From Spirochaetota bacterium (GTDB taxonomy: Bacteria; Spirochaetota; Spirochaetia; Treponematales; UBA12059), in NCBI GenBank assembly GCA_020048755.1, contig JAIFMD010000153.1, positions 1 through 47,882 of the forward strand: a stretch of 47,882 nucleotides of DNA, given 5' to 3'. The notes below the pieces were generated by a model, which saw only the letters and a list, made by a program, of their open reading frames with translations, had not been told where the DNA came from and ran no database searches. A program made the translations under genes and the position numbers. This document shows positions 27,937 through 37,714 of the stretch, one piece after another (the stretch's first letter is position 1; each line of letters opens with the position of its first letter).

Positions 27937-28802
27937 CGGACATAGCGATCGAGTAGAAATTCGTAGCGCCAGAGCAGGAGTTTGCTATTGCCCAGAGTTG
28001 CGGGAGTAAACCGGATTGGCGACGAGAGCACCGCCATCAACCGTGCCATCTGAGTTGCCGTTAGATTGGCAACAGGCGCCTTGTTGTATAATTTGGAAGC
28101 CGCCTCGATGCCGAACACCCCTTTGCCCCACTCCGCCCAGGAAAAATATAACTCCAGGATTCGTTCTTTGGAAAGCAGGATTTCCAGTTCAAAGGCAACG
28201 ATCACCTCAAGGTACTTCCTTAAGTAACTCTTGAACGGCACGAGGAACAGCGTCCTGGCCGTCTGCATCGTCAGGGTCGAGCCGCCATACATGGGCCTGC
28301 CTATCTGCTGGTTCACCTCATAAGCCCGCGCAAAAGCCTCCAGATCGATGCCATGGTGCTCGTAGAACTTGTAGTCTTCTATTGAAACGAGCATGCGCCT
28401 GGCTGTTTTGGGTATGCGCCCAAGCTCTGTCTTCACAGGCCTGACGATGGCCCAGCCATCGACATACTTGCGATACACTGAAAGTGTGGTAGCAGCCGGA
28501 TCGACAAAGGAAAAACACGCCACAATTATTGTCGTGGCGCATATGTACCAGATATGAAAAATCACGGTAGCAGAAAAACCCGCCCTCAGTCCTTTCACGA
28601 GCAAGGTACGATATCTGACGCGAGCTTTCATGGCTTTCGTTGCCAGGGGAAGACTCCGGATGCGACTGGAACCTTGGTTATGCAAAACCTCTTCGGAAGA
28701 GGTACCGGGTGATGCGCCTATGGCGCTGCCTATGGCCTTGTCGCGACTCAGGGCCAAAGTGGTACGTTTAATAGCCCGTTTGCATAGAAGTGCTGTGATC
28801 AT
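27933..28802 (-). CDS. mtgA: Monofunctional peptidoglycan glycosyltransferase (GT51)
   Basis: MLVSIEDYKFYEHHGIDLEAF, GGSTLTMQTARTLFL, KERILELYFSWAEWGKGVFGIEAAS. Start may be 28631. Confidence 0.88.
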   Translation of the reverse strand: MITALLCKRAIKRTTLALSRDKAIGSAIGASPGTSSEEVLHNQGSSRIRSLPLATKAMKARVRYRTLLVKGLRAGFSATVIFHIWYICATTIIVACFSFVDPAATTLSVYRKYVDGWAIVRPVKTELGRIPKTARRMLVSIEDYKFYEHHGIDLEAFARAYEVNQQIGRPMYGGSTLTMQTARTLFLVPFKSYLRKYLEVIVAFELEILLSKERILELYFSWAEWGKGVFGIEAASKLYNKAPVANLTATQMARLMAVLSSPIRFTPATLGNSKLLLWRYEFLLDRYVR

Positions 28803-28921
28803 CGCCTACTATAGTACATGATTCATCGGGACAAGCCTAGATGTCTACCGCAAAGACAGACATACAATAACGTATTGGCGCAAACAGATGAACGCTTCGC
28901 TACTATTTCAATATTTTTTCC

Positions 28922-28950
28922 TTGACAGGAAGAACAGGCACTCCTAGTCT
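28922..28950 (+). promoter_or_regulatory. Sigma-70-type promoter
   Basis: TTGACA-N17-TAGTCT, ~20 nt before an AGGAGG RBS of the M16 gene. Confidence 0.6.
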
Positions 28951-28976
28951 GAAACGGCTTTCAGGAGGTCTACATC

Positions 28977-30443
28977 ATGAAACGTTCTTTAGCGATGCTG
29001 GTTGTTCTGGCTATCACCGCCATGATTCCCGTTTTCGCTGACGGTACCCCCATCCAGGGACTACACAGGTACCGACTGGACAACGGACTCGAGCTGTTCG
29101 TGCTGGAAAACCATGCCGTTCCACTCACCCGGGTGCAGATTACATTCCGTTGCGGGTCGATCACGCAGGAACCAGAGACAGCAGGGTTGTTCCATCTGTA
29201 CGAGCACATGCTCTTCAAGGGCAATTCCAGATATAGAACAGAAACAGAATTCTCGGCTGCAATGACGGAACTGGGCGTCGCTGAATGGAATGGGGGCACA
29301 TCCACTGAATATGTTACCTATTACTTTACAGTACCCTCTGACAAGACAGAGGCTGGCCTCGAATTCTGGTCCTATGCCATGCGCGAACCTTCTTTTGATC
29401 CCGCTGAACTCACGGTGGAACAGGCTGTGGTAGCAAATGAAATAAACGGCTTTCTTTCAGATCCTGACCACATATACTCGGCGGCCATGGACAAGGCCCT
29501 GTTCGGAACCTACCCATGGCGCCGCGATATTGGAGGCAACGAGGCGGTCGTCCGCGCAGCTACGGTACAGAATCTTCGCGACATCCAGGCTACCTACTAC
29601 CTGCCCAATAACGGAGCATTGTTCGTGGGAGGAGATGTAGACCCCGAGTCTGTCTACGCTATGGTTCAAAAATGGTATGGCGAGTGGAAAGCCGGAGTCG
29701 ATCCGTGGGAGACGCCCGCCAAAGCCCACCCGATGCCAGGCGTTACAAAGCCCGTGTATCTGGCTTATCCTGACGAATCGCTGCCTGAGGGCATCGCATA
29801 TATCGAGGTACGCTATCGTGGCCCCGATGTGATCATGGAACCGGAACCAACCTATGCAGCCGATGTTTGGGGCTATCTCATACAGGCTCCCGGTGGCCGC
29901 TTCAAAACAAATATATTTGATACGGTACCGGCGTTGTACGAAAAGGACTACATCGGCGGCTATTACTACACGCAACGTGATGGTGGCCAGGTATCGTTTT
30001 ACACCTATGCCTTTATCGACCCGGCGTTGCCTTTAGCCCAGCGCGCCAGAACAGCATTCAAGGACGCCGTAGTTGCTGGTGAAATCAAGGCCATGGTTAC
30101 CGATCCAGCCTATTTCTCCGAGGCAGCATTCTCCATCGTCAAACAGAAAATGGAAGACGAGCAGATTATTAACCTCGAGACGCCTGAAAAATTCATAGAG
30201 ACTCTGTCGTTCTGGTGGGCTGTCGCCTCCAGCGAATACTTCTTTGAGTACGTGCCAAACATGAAAAAAGTCGAGCACAAGGATATCGTTGCGTTTCTTG
30301 AAAAATTTGTACTCTCGAATCTGGAGGTCATAGCCGTGCGCCTGAATCCGGCTGATTTCGGGCTTGAGTCAGCTTCGCTGGCCACGGCGGGTTTCGTGAC
30401 GGTGACTCCAGAGACCGCGTTCTGGTGGAAGGACGGCAAATGA
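28977..30443 (+). CDS. M16 family zinc peptidase (catalytic subunit)
   Basis: Signal peptide; HLYEHMLFKG (HxxEH) with downstream Glu region. Confidence 0.9.
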   Translation: MKRSLAMLVVLAITAMIPVFADGTPIQGLHRYRLDNGLELFVLENHAVPLTRVQITFRCGSITQEPETAGLFHLYEHMLFKGNSRYRTETEFSAAMTELGVAEWNGGTSTEYVTYYFTVPSDKTEAGLEFWSYAMREPSFDPAELTVEQAVVANEINGFLSDPDHIYSAAMDKALFGTYPWRRDIGGNEAVVRAATVQNLRDIQATYYLPNNGALFVGGDVDPESVYAMVQKWYGEWKAGVDPWETPAKAHPMPGVTKPVYLAYPDESLPEGIAYIEVRYRGPDVIMEPEPTYAADVWGYLIQAPGGRFKTNIFDTVPALYEKDYIGGYYYTQRDGGQVSFYTYAFIDPALPLAQRARTAFKDAVVAGEIKAMVTDPAYFSEAAFSIVKQKMEDEQIINLETPEKFIETLSFWWAVASSEYFFEYVPNMKKVEHKDIVAFLEKFVLSNLEVIAVRLNPADFGLESASLATAGFVTVTPETAFWWKDGK

Positions 30444-32038
30444 TGAAAACCCTGAAATCATATTATCCAGTGCATGCCAAAACATACAGGCGGTCAGCAC
30501 TTGCGGCCATAGCCCTTATGATGATCCAGTCTGCCTGCGTCAGTTCGCCACCAGCAGCAAGCATGATTGAACAACCAGCAGTGGCTACCGCTCCTGTCGT
30601 GACCAGCGTGCCTATCACAGCACCCGCACCAGCGGCACCTGCAAAACCGGCTTGGTCGCTGCCCGTAACACCAGTATCTACATGGAAGCTGCCTGCGATT
30701 TCGAGTCCGTACATGCAGGCTAATCTGGCGACAATGGAGACACGCACCCTGGCAAACGGTATACCGCTCATAGTCAAGAAAAATCCAGCCAATCGCATAT
30801 ACACCATTAAAATAGCCTTCAAGGGTGGCTCGGCCATGACTACCGTGGAGAAGGCCGGCATAGAAGCCATGACCCTCGCCATGCTGGCCCGCGGTTCAGC
30901 ACAGTATCCTTATGCTGAAATCAAGCGCCTGCAATACGAGCGCTCAAGCGCCCTGGGCTATAATGCATCCAGTTACGACTGGGCCAGCTTCGACCTCAAT
31001 ACCATAGATAAATATTGGGACGAGATGTTTGCGGTCTACGCAGACTGCATACTCGCACCAGCCTTTGATCCGGCCCAGTTTGCCCTGGTCAAAAACGACT
31101 TCAAGGTAAGTCTGCAGAAATCCATGGCTGATCCATACAATTATGGAGTGGCAAAACTTCATGGCACGATGTTTGCCGGACATCCTTATGCTGCGGATTT
31201 TACCGGAACTGCTTCGTCGATAGAAGCTATCACGCTTGATGACATCAAGGCGTATTACCGTGACGCGATGACTGCAGACAGGATAGTCATCGTTGCCGTG
31301 GGTAACTTCAATGCAGACAAACTAGCCACAGCACTTGACCGCACCGTTGGCACCATGAACAAAAAGGGACCGGGCGTGCCTGAAATTCAACCCTACCAAC
31401 CCCGACAAGCGCTGTATCTGGAGAAGTTTGACAAGTCCAAAGGCATAGCCTACGTTCGTGGTGACTATCCCATCGCAGATGCCCGCAGTCCCGACTTTGC
31501 CACACTGCAACTGGCATACTCGATGCTGGACGAACTGCTTTTCAGCATCGTACGCACCGAACACGGGGCAGCCTACTCTGTGTGGTCCCGTGCTTTTGGA
31601 TTCAAGAGTGCTTATGGATCCATGGTTGTCTACAAGACCGATAAACCCAGCGACGCCAAGACCTGGGTGGACGAAGCCATCGCGGTACTTGCCTCCGGAA
31701 AAACACTGAACCTCAAGGGTGGTATGGATACGTACGCGCCGCTTGCAGCGACAATTGATGCGTACAAGGCCAAGTACATAAATGCTTTCTACGGCAACCA
31801 GCAGACAAACGCCGAGACGGCCGCGCAACTTGCTTCCAGCTATGTATACTTTGGCGACCATCTGGAATACCTGCGGTTCATCGACAAGATCAATGCAATC
31901 CATCCGGAAGACATCATTGCCGCCGTCAAAGCCTACGTGATTGCGGCACCCATCACCTGGATGGTTGTCTCCGACCAGGCCACCCTGTCAAAGGTAGACA
32001 AGACAAGATTCGACCACTTCACCGGGGTTGTCGAGTAG
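30440..32038 (+). CDS. M16 family protein, non-catalytic partner; putative lipoprotein
   Basis: Lipobox-like IQSACVSS; M16 fold similarity (TRTLANGIPLIVKKN..., RTEHGAAYSVWSRAF) but no HxxEH. Confidence 0.85.
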   Translation: MMKTLKSYYPVHAKTYRRSALAAIALMMIQSACVSSPPAASMIEQPAVATAPVVTSVPITAPAPAAPAKPAWSLPVTPVSTWKLPAISSPYMQANLATMETRTLANGIPLIVKKNPANRIYTIKIAFKGGSAMTTVEKAGIEAMTLAMLARGSAQYPYAEIKRLQYERSSALGYNASSYDWASFDLNTIDKYWDEMFAVYADCILAPAFDPAQFALVKNDFKVSLQKSMADPYNYGVAKLHGTMFAGHPYAADFTGTASSIEAITLDDIKAYYRDAMTADRIVIVAVGNFNADKLATALDRTVGTMNKKGPGVPEIQPYQPRQALYLEKFDKSKGIAYVRGDYPIADARSPDFATLQLAYSMLDELLFSIVRTEHGAAYSVWSRAFGFKSAYGSMVVYKTDKPSDAKTWVDEAIAVLASGKTLNLKGGMDTYAPLAATIDAYKAKYINAFYGNQQTNAETAAQLASSYVYFGDHLEYLRFIDKINAIHPEDIIAAVKAYVIAAPITWMVVSDQATLSKVDKTRFDHFTGVVE

Positions 32039-32086
32039 CCCTATATACGATTTTAACTTTTAAAAAATATGGCTGATACAGGATAT

Positions 32087-32217
32087 GAATTTGCACAGAG
32101 ACACAGAGAAGATGAGGTAAGAAAGAAAAGAGAAAGAAGGAAAAGAAATTTACAACCCCTTTTCCTTCTTAATCCTTCTTATTTCCCTCGTCTTCTCTGT
32201 GTCTCTGTGCAAAATTC
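32087..32217. repeat. Long imperfect palindrome (~60-bp arms, 13-nt loop) with CACAGAG words
   Basis: Perfect 23-bp arms TTTGCACAGAGACACAGAGAAGA (32090-32112) / TCTTCTCTGTGTCTCTGTGCAAA (32191-32213); inner perfect 10 bp GAAGGAAAAG (32136-32145) / CTTTTCCTTC (32159-32168). Confidence 0.9.
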
Positions 32218-32319
32218 TTTTTCAATATTCAACGTATCTACTCTGTGGCTCTTTGCCCAAATTTCCTACTCTATCTGCCATAACTTCTTTGTAACTGTGC
32301 CCGAAATTCCTGATAAGGT

Positions 32320-32784
32320 TCAGGTGAGGTCGGCGAAGGTGGCGTGGCTGGCTCTGGCAAGATCGTCAGGGGTAAGTATCATCTGCAGCCCTCGGGTACC
32401 TGCGCTGACTGAAATGGTCTCCCACAGCCGGGCAGTCTCGTCGATGAATACGGGCAGGTTTTTCTTTGTGCCTACAGGAGAACAACCGCCGCGTACATAC
32501 CCTGTGAGCGGTTCCAGTTCCTTTAGCGGCAGTGGTTGCACAGCCTTGTCGCCCGTTGCCCTGGCTGCCTTTTTCAGGTCAACTTCAGCGGAACCCGGCA
32601 CCACGCAGAGGAAGGGACCGTACTTGTCTCCCTGTACCACGATAGTTTTGAACACACGATCTGGATCCAGACCAAGCTTTTCTGCAGCGGCGGAGGCAGA
32701 GAGGTCGTCTTCTGACCAGGCATATGCAAGCGTCTCTACGGCAATGCCGAGCGACCGAACGATCCTCAATGCGTTCGTCGTCAT
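32320..32784 (-). CDS. ybaK: YbaK/ProX-type aminoacyl-tRNA deacylase
   Basis: VFKTIVVQGDKYGPFLCVVPGSAEVDLKKAA, GYVRGGCSPVGTKKNLPVFIDE, VSAGTRGLQMIL. Confidence 0.9.
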   Translation of the reverse strand: MTTNALRIVRSLGIAVETLAYAWSEDDLSASAAAEKLGLDPDRVFKTIVVQGDKYGPFLCVVPGSAEVDLKKAARATGDKAVQPLPLKELEPLTGYVRGGCSPVGTKKNLPVFIDETARLWETISVSAGTRGLQMILTPDDLARASHATFADLT

Positions 32785-32795
32785 GACCGTAGAGC

Positions 32796-34385
32796 CTACC
32801 GTTTATGCCGGAATACCCGGTAATTGATGCTGGGGAAGATGTTGTTTCGCTTCTCGAGTTTCGTAAGCCATTCGGTGCCTACAGTATTGGCGCACAGCAT
32901 CTCATAGATGCGGTTGAAATTAGTAACCGCATCTTCTATCTGCTTGCGCGCAAAGGAACCCGATTTTCCGGCACGCAGGAGGAAGGGCCAGTCTGAAGCC
33001 TGGGCAAGCATCACTTCCCGCGCGGCCTGGTTGAGCACTCGCTCACGCAGTCCACTCTCGTTGGGGAATCTCTCGGCAAGTTCTATCATGCGCTCTATCA
33101 GCTTGAACACATGGCGGTAAACCCAGTCATTTGATTTCTCCAGCCAGATACCGCCATAGCCACCATCGCCCCACGATGAGTATTCAGGGACTGATTCAAA
33201 ATTGTCTGGATACGACCTGCGGTATTCTGACAGTGTGACAAAACGGAGGTCTTCTGTGGCTTGAGCCTTCCTGAACACTGTCTCGAGCCACCCGGGCCCT
33301 TCAAACCATCCATGTCCAAACAATTCGGCGTCGTAGGGTGCTACCATCAACGGTGGCCGGCCATTCATGTGCACAGAAGCGGCCTTTGCCTGGGCAGCCC
33401 GGGCCTGCAGGAATCGTGATGCATGTTCTTCAACCCGCGCCGCGGCCAGTTCAGGTGAATACGGCGCTTTCTGATCATTGCCACCGGTGATGGACCAGTA
33501 TTTGAAACCGGTAAATGTCCTGATCTGGTTCTGTTCGATGTACGGACCAACATAGTCCAGGGGCAGGTCAAATCCAATATCCCGGTAGAAATCACGGTAT
33601 GCGGGATCAGCAGGGTAGCCGCTGGTTTCAGACCAGACATCATTGGTAGACGCTATATCGCGTATGAAAGTTGTAAAACCATTTGGGCATGAAACAGGAG
33701 CGTATGACCCATAGCGAGGAGTTGGATCACCGAGCAAAGCGCCTCGCGTCGAGACTACACTGTATTGAAGGCCGTACGCGCTCAGGGTTTCTTCGATACC
33801 AGGGTACCATCCAAGCTGCGGCATCCAGAACCCGGATGGAGAACGACCGAATGCAGCACGGAACGAGACAACGGCCGCTTCTACCTGCGCCGTCGTAGCC
33901 GCCTGGTAATTCCGGTAGATAGGCATGAATGCGTTGGTGGCACCGCTCGTCATCAGATCTATGCGGCCCTTCTTATAATAGAAATCAAGTGCACCAAGGA
34001 GGTTGCCACTGTACAGCATGGTAAAATCTTCAGAATCCTTGAGATAGAGGTTGTAATACATCGTTGCCAGGGGCGCAAAATCCGGATCACCGGCACAACG
34101 GACCATCTCTTTCTCGGCAAGTTCAAGCTGCATCTTCAGCCAGGCGGTATAGCGGCTGCGAAGCAGGGCGTCCCCGAACATGGCCTCGAGTGTCGGGGAC
34201 AGGGCAAGAGTGAGTTTCCAGGGCACCTTGTCCGACTCAAGCCTGGCGAATACACGGAGCAGGGGCAGATAGGTTTCTGACAATGATTCAAAGAGCCAGC
34301 GCTCTTCCAGGAAACGGGGATAATCGGGTTGCCGCACAAAGGGCAGATGTGAATTCAGTACGAGAGCTACGAGTCCACTGTCCAA
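32796..34385 (-). CDS. Glycoside hydrolase family 57 (AmyC/1,4-alpha-glucan branching enzyme-like)
   Basis: N-terminal LNSHLPFVRQPD; FWMPQLGWYPGIEETL; APYDAELFGHGWFEGPGWLE. Confidence 0.85.
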   Translation of the reverse strand: MDSGLVALVLNSHLPFVRQPDYPRFLEERWLFESLSETYLPLLRVFARLESDKVPWKLTLALSPTLEAMFGDALLRSRYTAWLKMQLELAEKEMVRCAGDPDFAPLATMYYNLYLKDSEDFTMLYSGNLLGALDFYYKKGRIDLMTSGATNAFMPIYRNYQAATTAQVEAAVVSFRAAFGRSPSGFWMPQLGWYPGIEETLSAYGLQYSVVSTRGALLGDPTPRYGSYAPVSCPNGFTTFIRDIASTNDVWSETSGYPADPAYRDFYRDIGFDLPLDYVGPYIEQNQIRTFTGFKYWSITGGNDQKAPYSPELAAARVEEHASRFLQARAAQAKAASVHMNGRPPLMVAPYDAELFGHGWFEGPGWLETVFRKAQATEDLRFVTLSEYRRSYPDNFESVPEYSSWGDGGYGGIWLEKSNDWVYRHVFKLIERMIELAERFPNESGLRERVLNQAAREVMLAQASDWPFLLRAGKSGSFARKQIEDAVTNFNRIYEMLCANTVGTEWLTKLEKRNNIFPSINYRVFRHKR

Positions 34386-34397
34386 GGAAATCCTCCG

Positions 34398-35150
34398 TTA
34401 CTCGTCAAAGCCGCCAAGGATGCGGGAAGGATGGCGCATGGGTGCCTGAACTATCTCGAGGATTGCAAGGCCTGAGAGCGCGGCAAGTTCCGCCGCTCCT
34501 GGATCAAGATCGGCAAGCGAATCGGCCATCAACGCCCTTGGAGTACGTATTACTGGTGAATGAGCCAATAATCGCGATTTAGTACCAGTCTTGGCATACA
34601 GATCGACCCGATATGAGCGGTCTTCTTCTGGCAGATGGAGGTACCAGTGATCATCTTCTTCACCGACGACCACCTCAAATGAAGCAGTAGACTTGCCATC
34701 GTAACCAGGTTCCTTGATGACTCTAAGAAAAAGATGCGAAAAAGAGTCAGAGGCTCTCAGCTCATCGAGTTCTTCGTCACGCAGATCCCAGAATACAAAA
34801 GCCCACGCCGGGTCGCGCGCGATCACGTGCACAATAGTTTCATTATACCTGCACACGATGCACGGAGCGGCATCGATGGAGGCGTCAATTTCGTCGAGTT
34901 CCGAGCCCGAGTACTTCTTTTCTTCTATATGAACAGCCGCATCACCAGCGGACTTGCGGTCTTCATTGTCTTCTTCAAAAGCCTCGAACAGAGCCTCGAC
35001 AATAAAGACCTTTTCAAGATCCGGGGGGAGATCGAGCGCCATCTTTTCAGAGAGGGCATAGAGAGCATCAATGGATAGACTATTCAAACGTTCGACATTC
35101 ACGTTTTCATCATCCGAGAAATAGCGCCGCCGTGTCAAGCCGTGCCTCAA
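34398..35150 (-). CDS. DUF4912 domain-containing protein
   Basis: VHVIARDPAWAFVFWDL ... FLRVIKEP ... HWYLHLPEEDRSYRVDLYAKT; next to GH57. TTG start at 35150 with GAGG upstream. Confidence 0.75.
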   Translation of the reverse strand: MRHGLTRRRYFSDDENVNVERLNSLSIDALYALSEKMALDLPPDLEKVFIVEALFEAFEEDNEDRKSAGDAAVHIEEKKYSGSELDEIDASIDAAPCIVCRYNETIVHVIARDPAWAFVFWDLRDEELDELRASDSFSHLFLRVIKEPGYDGKSTASFEVVVGEEDDHWYLHLPEEDRSYRVDLYAKTGTKSRLLAHSPVIRTPRALMADSLADLDPGAAELAALSGLAILEIVQAPMRHPSRILGGFDE

Positions 35151-35167
35151 AAAGCGGCACGGTTAGA

Positions 35168-36313
35168 CTAATTTCCATCGCGAGGCTTATCTTCAGCTCC
35201 ACCATGTATTGCGGGATCACCAGGACTTGTGGGGGACTTTCTCCGTCTGCGCCGCCGGGGCCGCTTTGGTTTCTGTTTAGGCTCTGGAGCCGTGAACACC
35301 GCATGGACGGCGGCTTCAACCTCTATGCGGGGCATGGTCAGTGGTGAGAGGAATTCCCTGGCGGCTTCAAGCGCATTGCGGTATGCATCCTGGGCGTCCT
35401 CGGCGGGAATGGCCTGAGCTGCTGAAACCGCATCCTTGAGGACGAAGGACAAAAGCGCACCAAGTGTTTTATCGCCCGTATCGGCCACGTACGAATCAAG
35501 CTGATCGAGGGAGGAACGCATCGAAGCCGCTGCGGCAGTGCCCGCGAGCAACCGCGCTCCAACACCTGGCATTATTGCGGACAACAGGCCATAACGCTGC
35601 AAAGAATCGATTATCCGACGGGCATTTCCTGAATACAGGATCTTTGTAGCCTCTTCGCCCAGCCTGCTGACCGATGCGCCGGAAAGCAGGGGAGCATGCC
35701 GCTTGATGGCGTGCCGTGTCAGGAACGGTATGGTAAAGCCGGTAGCCTCGGCATACTTGACCGCCCGTATCATGCGTACGGGATCTTCGGCAAAGATAGT
35801 CTTGAGCGGTATTACCGGCACGATGCGCTTGGCACGCATATCCTTGAGGCCACCGACATAATCCACCAGTTTGCGGTCCAAAGGGTCAAAATAGAGGGCG
35901 TTCATTGAAAAATCACGCCTTTTTGCATCATCGTCTATGGTGCCGTAGGTGTTGCCTACCGTGCCGTTTGCTATGGACCGGAAGGTTGAAACTTCATAGA
36001 TCCGTTCTCCGACATACACATGGACCAGCCTGAACCGTTTACCTATGATGCGACTCCGGTAAAACAGCTTCTTGATGCGCGGTGGTTCGGCATCGGTGAC
36101 TATGTCGTAGTCCTTGGGAGCCCTGCCGAGGATAAGATCCCGGACAGCGCCTCCGACTATGTAGGCGGAGTGTCCAGAGCGCCTGAGGCGTTCAATGATC
36201 CTTACAGCATCCGGATCAACGGCATCGGGATCTATCCCGTGCTCGCGCTCTGTATATACTATGGCCTTTTTTACCGGTTTGCCGTCCGGGCCGTTCTGAT
36301 ATCGTACGAGCAA
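35168..36313 (-). CDS. pcnB: Poly(A) polymerase / CCA-adding enzyme family (PcnB-like)
   Basis: AYIVGGAVRDLILGRAPKDYDIVTDA, RRDFSMNALYFDP, EDPVRMIRAVKYA; Arg-rich C-terminus. Confidence 0.9.
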   Translation of the reverse strand: MLVRYQNGPDGKPVKKAIVYTEREHGIDPDAVDPDAVRIIERLRRSGHSAYIVGGAVRDLILGRAPKDYDIVTDAEPPRIKKLFYRSRIIGKRFRLVHVYVGERIYEVSTFRSIANGTVGNTYGTIDDDAKRRDFSMNALYFDPLDRKLVDYVGGLKDMRAKRIVPVIPLKTIFAEDPVRMIRAVKYAEATGFTIPFLTRHAIKRHAPLLSGASVSRLGEEATKILYSGNARRIIDSLQRYGLLSAIMPGVGARLLAGTAAAASMRSSLDQLDSYVADTGDKTLGALLSFVLKDAVSAAQAIPAEDAQDAYRNALEAAREFLSPLTMPRIEVEAAVHAVFTAPEPKQKPKRPRRRRRRKSPTSPGDPAIHGGAEDKPRDGN

Positions 36314-36443
36314 TTTTTCCCCTGAAATCGATATAGGGATTGGTCCGGGCAGTCGTAGGACGACAGCACTGCGGAGTCACAACTATACTCCCTCCCGGGC
36401 CTCGCTGGTCAAGGCCGGAAAGGGGGGAGCGGGTCTGGACGGA

Positions 36444-37364
36444 TCAGTTGCAGGAGTTCAGCCAGGTAATTACGTCGGTAGTCGCTTCTTCCCTGCAGGT
36501 ATCATTGAGTACCTCATGGCGGCCCTCAGGATAGAGTTTTTTGCTCAGCTTGACGATACCGAGGGACTTGTATCGATCGAACAGCCAGTCAAAGGATCCT
36601 GTAGCGGCTCCTACGGGATCCTTGGCTCCCGCAAACATATGGAGTGGCAGGTCTTTAGGCACGCCCGCCATCGTAGCCGGAGCATGGATCCAGGAGAGGC
36701 CAGCGAGCAGGTCCCTGAAAAAGCCATAGGTACACAGAAAACCACACAAGGGACTGGCGATGTACTTGTCTACCTCAGCCGGATCGCGGGACAGCCAGTC
36801 GAACTTGGTCCGGGCTGGCTGGAACGCCTTGTTGAAGGCACCAAAACTCATCGTGTCCATCAGCGGAGCCTTGGCCTTCTGCCCCTTGAGTGCGCATCCG
36901 AGTGCCGCGACGACACTGCCAGCCTTGACCGTAATTCCTCCATCCCCTGCCGTGCCGCTCAATATGCAACCCGACAATTCCGAACCATACAGTGAAATAT
37001 AGCCCTGGGACAGGAAAGAGCCCCAGGAATGGCCGAACAGGAACAGCTTCTTGCCCGGACGGTCGGATTTGATGCGCAGGGCAAGACCGTGGAGATCCTC
37101 CACGACACGGCGGAATCCATCACGGTCTGCAAGCCAGCCCAGTTCACCCTCGGAGGCAGTCTTGCCATGCCCCCGGTGATCGGGGGCCCAGACTTCATAC
37201 CCAGCCTTGGTGAGCGATTCCGCAAACCTGGCGTAACGGGCTGCGTGTTCTGCCATTCCGTGTGCCACAAGCACGCAGGCGCTGGCCTCAGTCTCCGGGC
37301 TCCAATGGTAGACATGCACACTTTTGCCATCATCCGCTATGTAGGAAAATTCTTCTGTTTTCAT
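36444..37364 (-). CDS. Alpha/beta hydrolase (monoglyceride lipase/lysophospholipase-like)
   Basis: VLVAHGMAEHAARYARFAESL, APDHRGHGKTA, LFGHSWGSFLSQ. Start revised from 37463 to 37364. Confidence 0.87.
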   Translation of the reverse strand: MKTEEFSYIADDGKSVHVYHWSPETEASACVLVAHGMAEHAARYARFAESLTKAGYEVWAPDHRGHGKTASEGELGWLADRDGFRRVVEDLHGLALRIKSDRPGKKLFLFGHSWGSFLSQGYISLYGSELSGCILSGTAGDGGITVKAGSVVAALGCALKGQKAKAPLMDTMSFGAFNKAFQPARTKFDWLSRDPAEVDKYIASPLCGFLCTYGFFRDLLAGLSWIHAPATMAGVPKDLPLHMFAGAKDPVGAATGSFDWLFDRYKSLGIVKLSKKLYPEGRHEVLNDTCREEATTDVITWLNSCN

Positions 37365-37459
37365 GGTGTCAGTATACACCCGCTCAGGCTGAGCCGCAAA
37401 TGGAAAGCAACCGGACACCAATGATGCATAAAGATCTGGATAATGGGGAGATTTCGTAT

Positions 37460-37487
37460 TCAAGTTTCAGGGGTAACTTGCCGATAG
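37460..37487 (+). promoter_or_regulatory. Sigma-28 (FliA-type) promoter upstream of flagellin 1
   Basis: TCAAGTTT-N12-GCCGATAG versus consensus TAAAGTTT-N11-GCCGATAA (7/8 and 7/8). Confidence 0.65.
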
Positions 37488-37714
37488 TTGAAGAAGAGAC
37501 GGATTTCGATCCTGGTGCGGCATTCCTGCCCTTCAGTTCGTACCCTACTCTACGATCATCGGCTCCGGCCAGAATTACTTGAGCGTGTACCGGAAGACGG
37601 AAGGCGCCAAGCAGGTCACCGAACAACGAAAGGAGAAAACAAGGCGACGACAACCGGAACCACGATCGGTACGCGGGACATGGATGCCCCGCGCATAGAC
37701 TCAAGGAGGAAGTC

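Noticed and set aside
32069-32827. Plus-strand 252-aa ORF
   Set aside because: It spans the palindrome and then runs antisense to ybaK; low-complexity N-terminus comes from the repeat.
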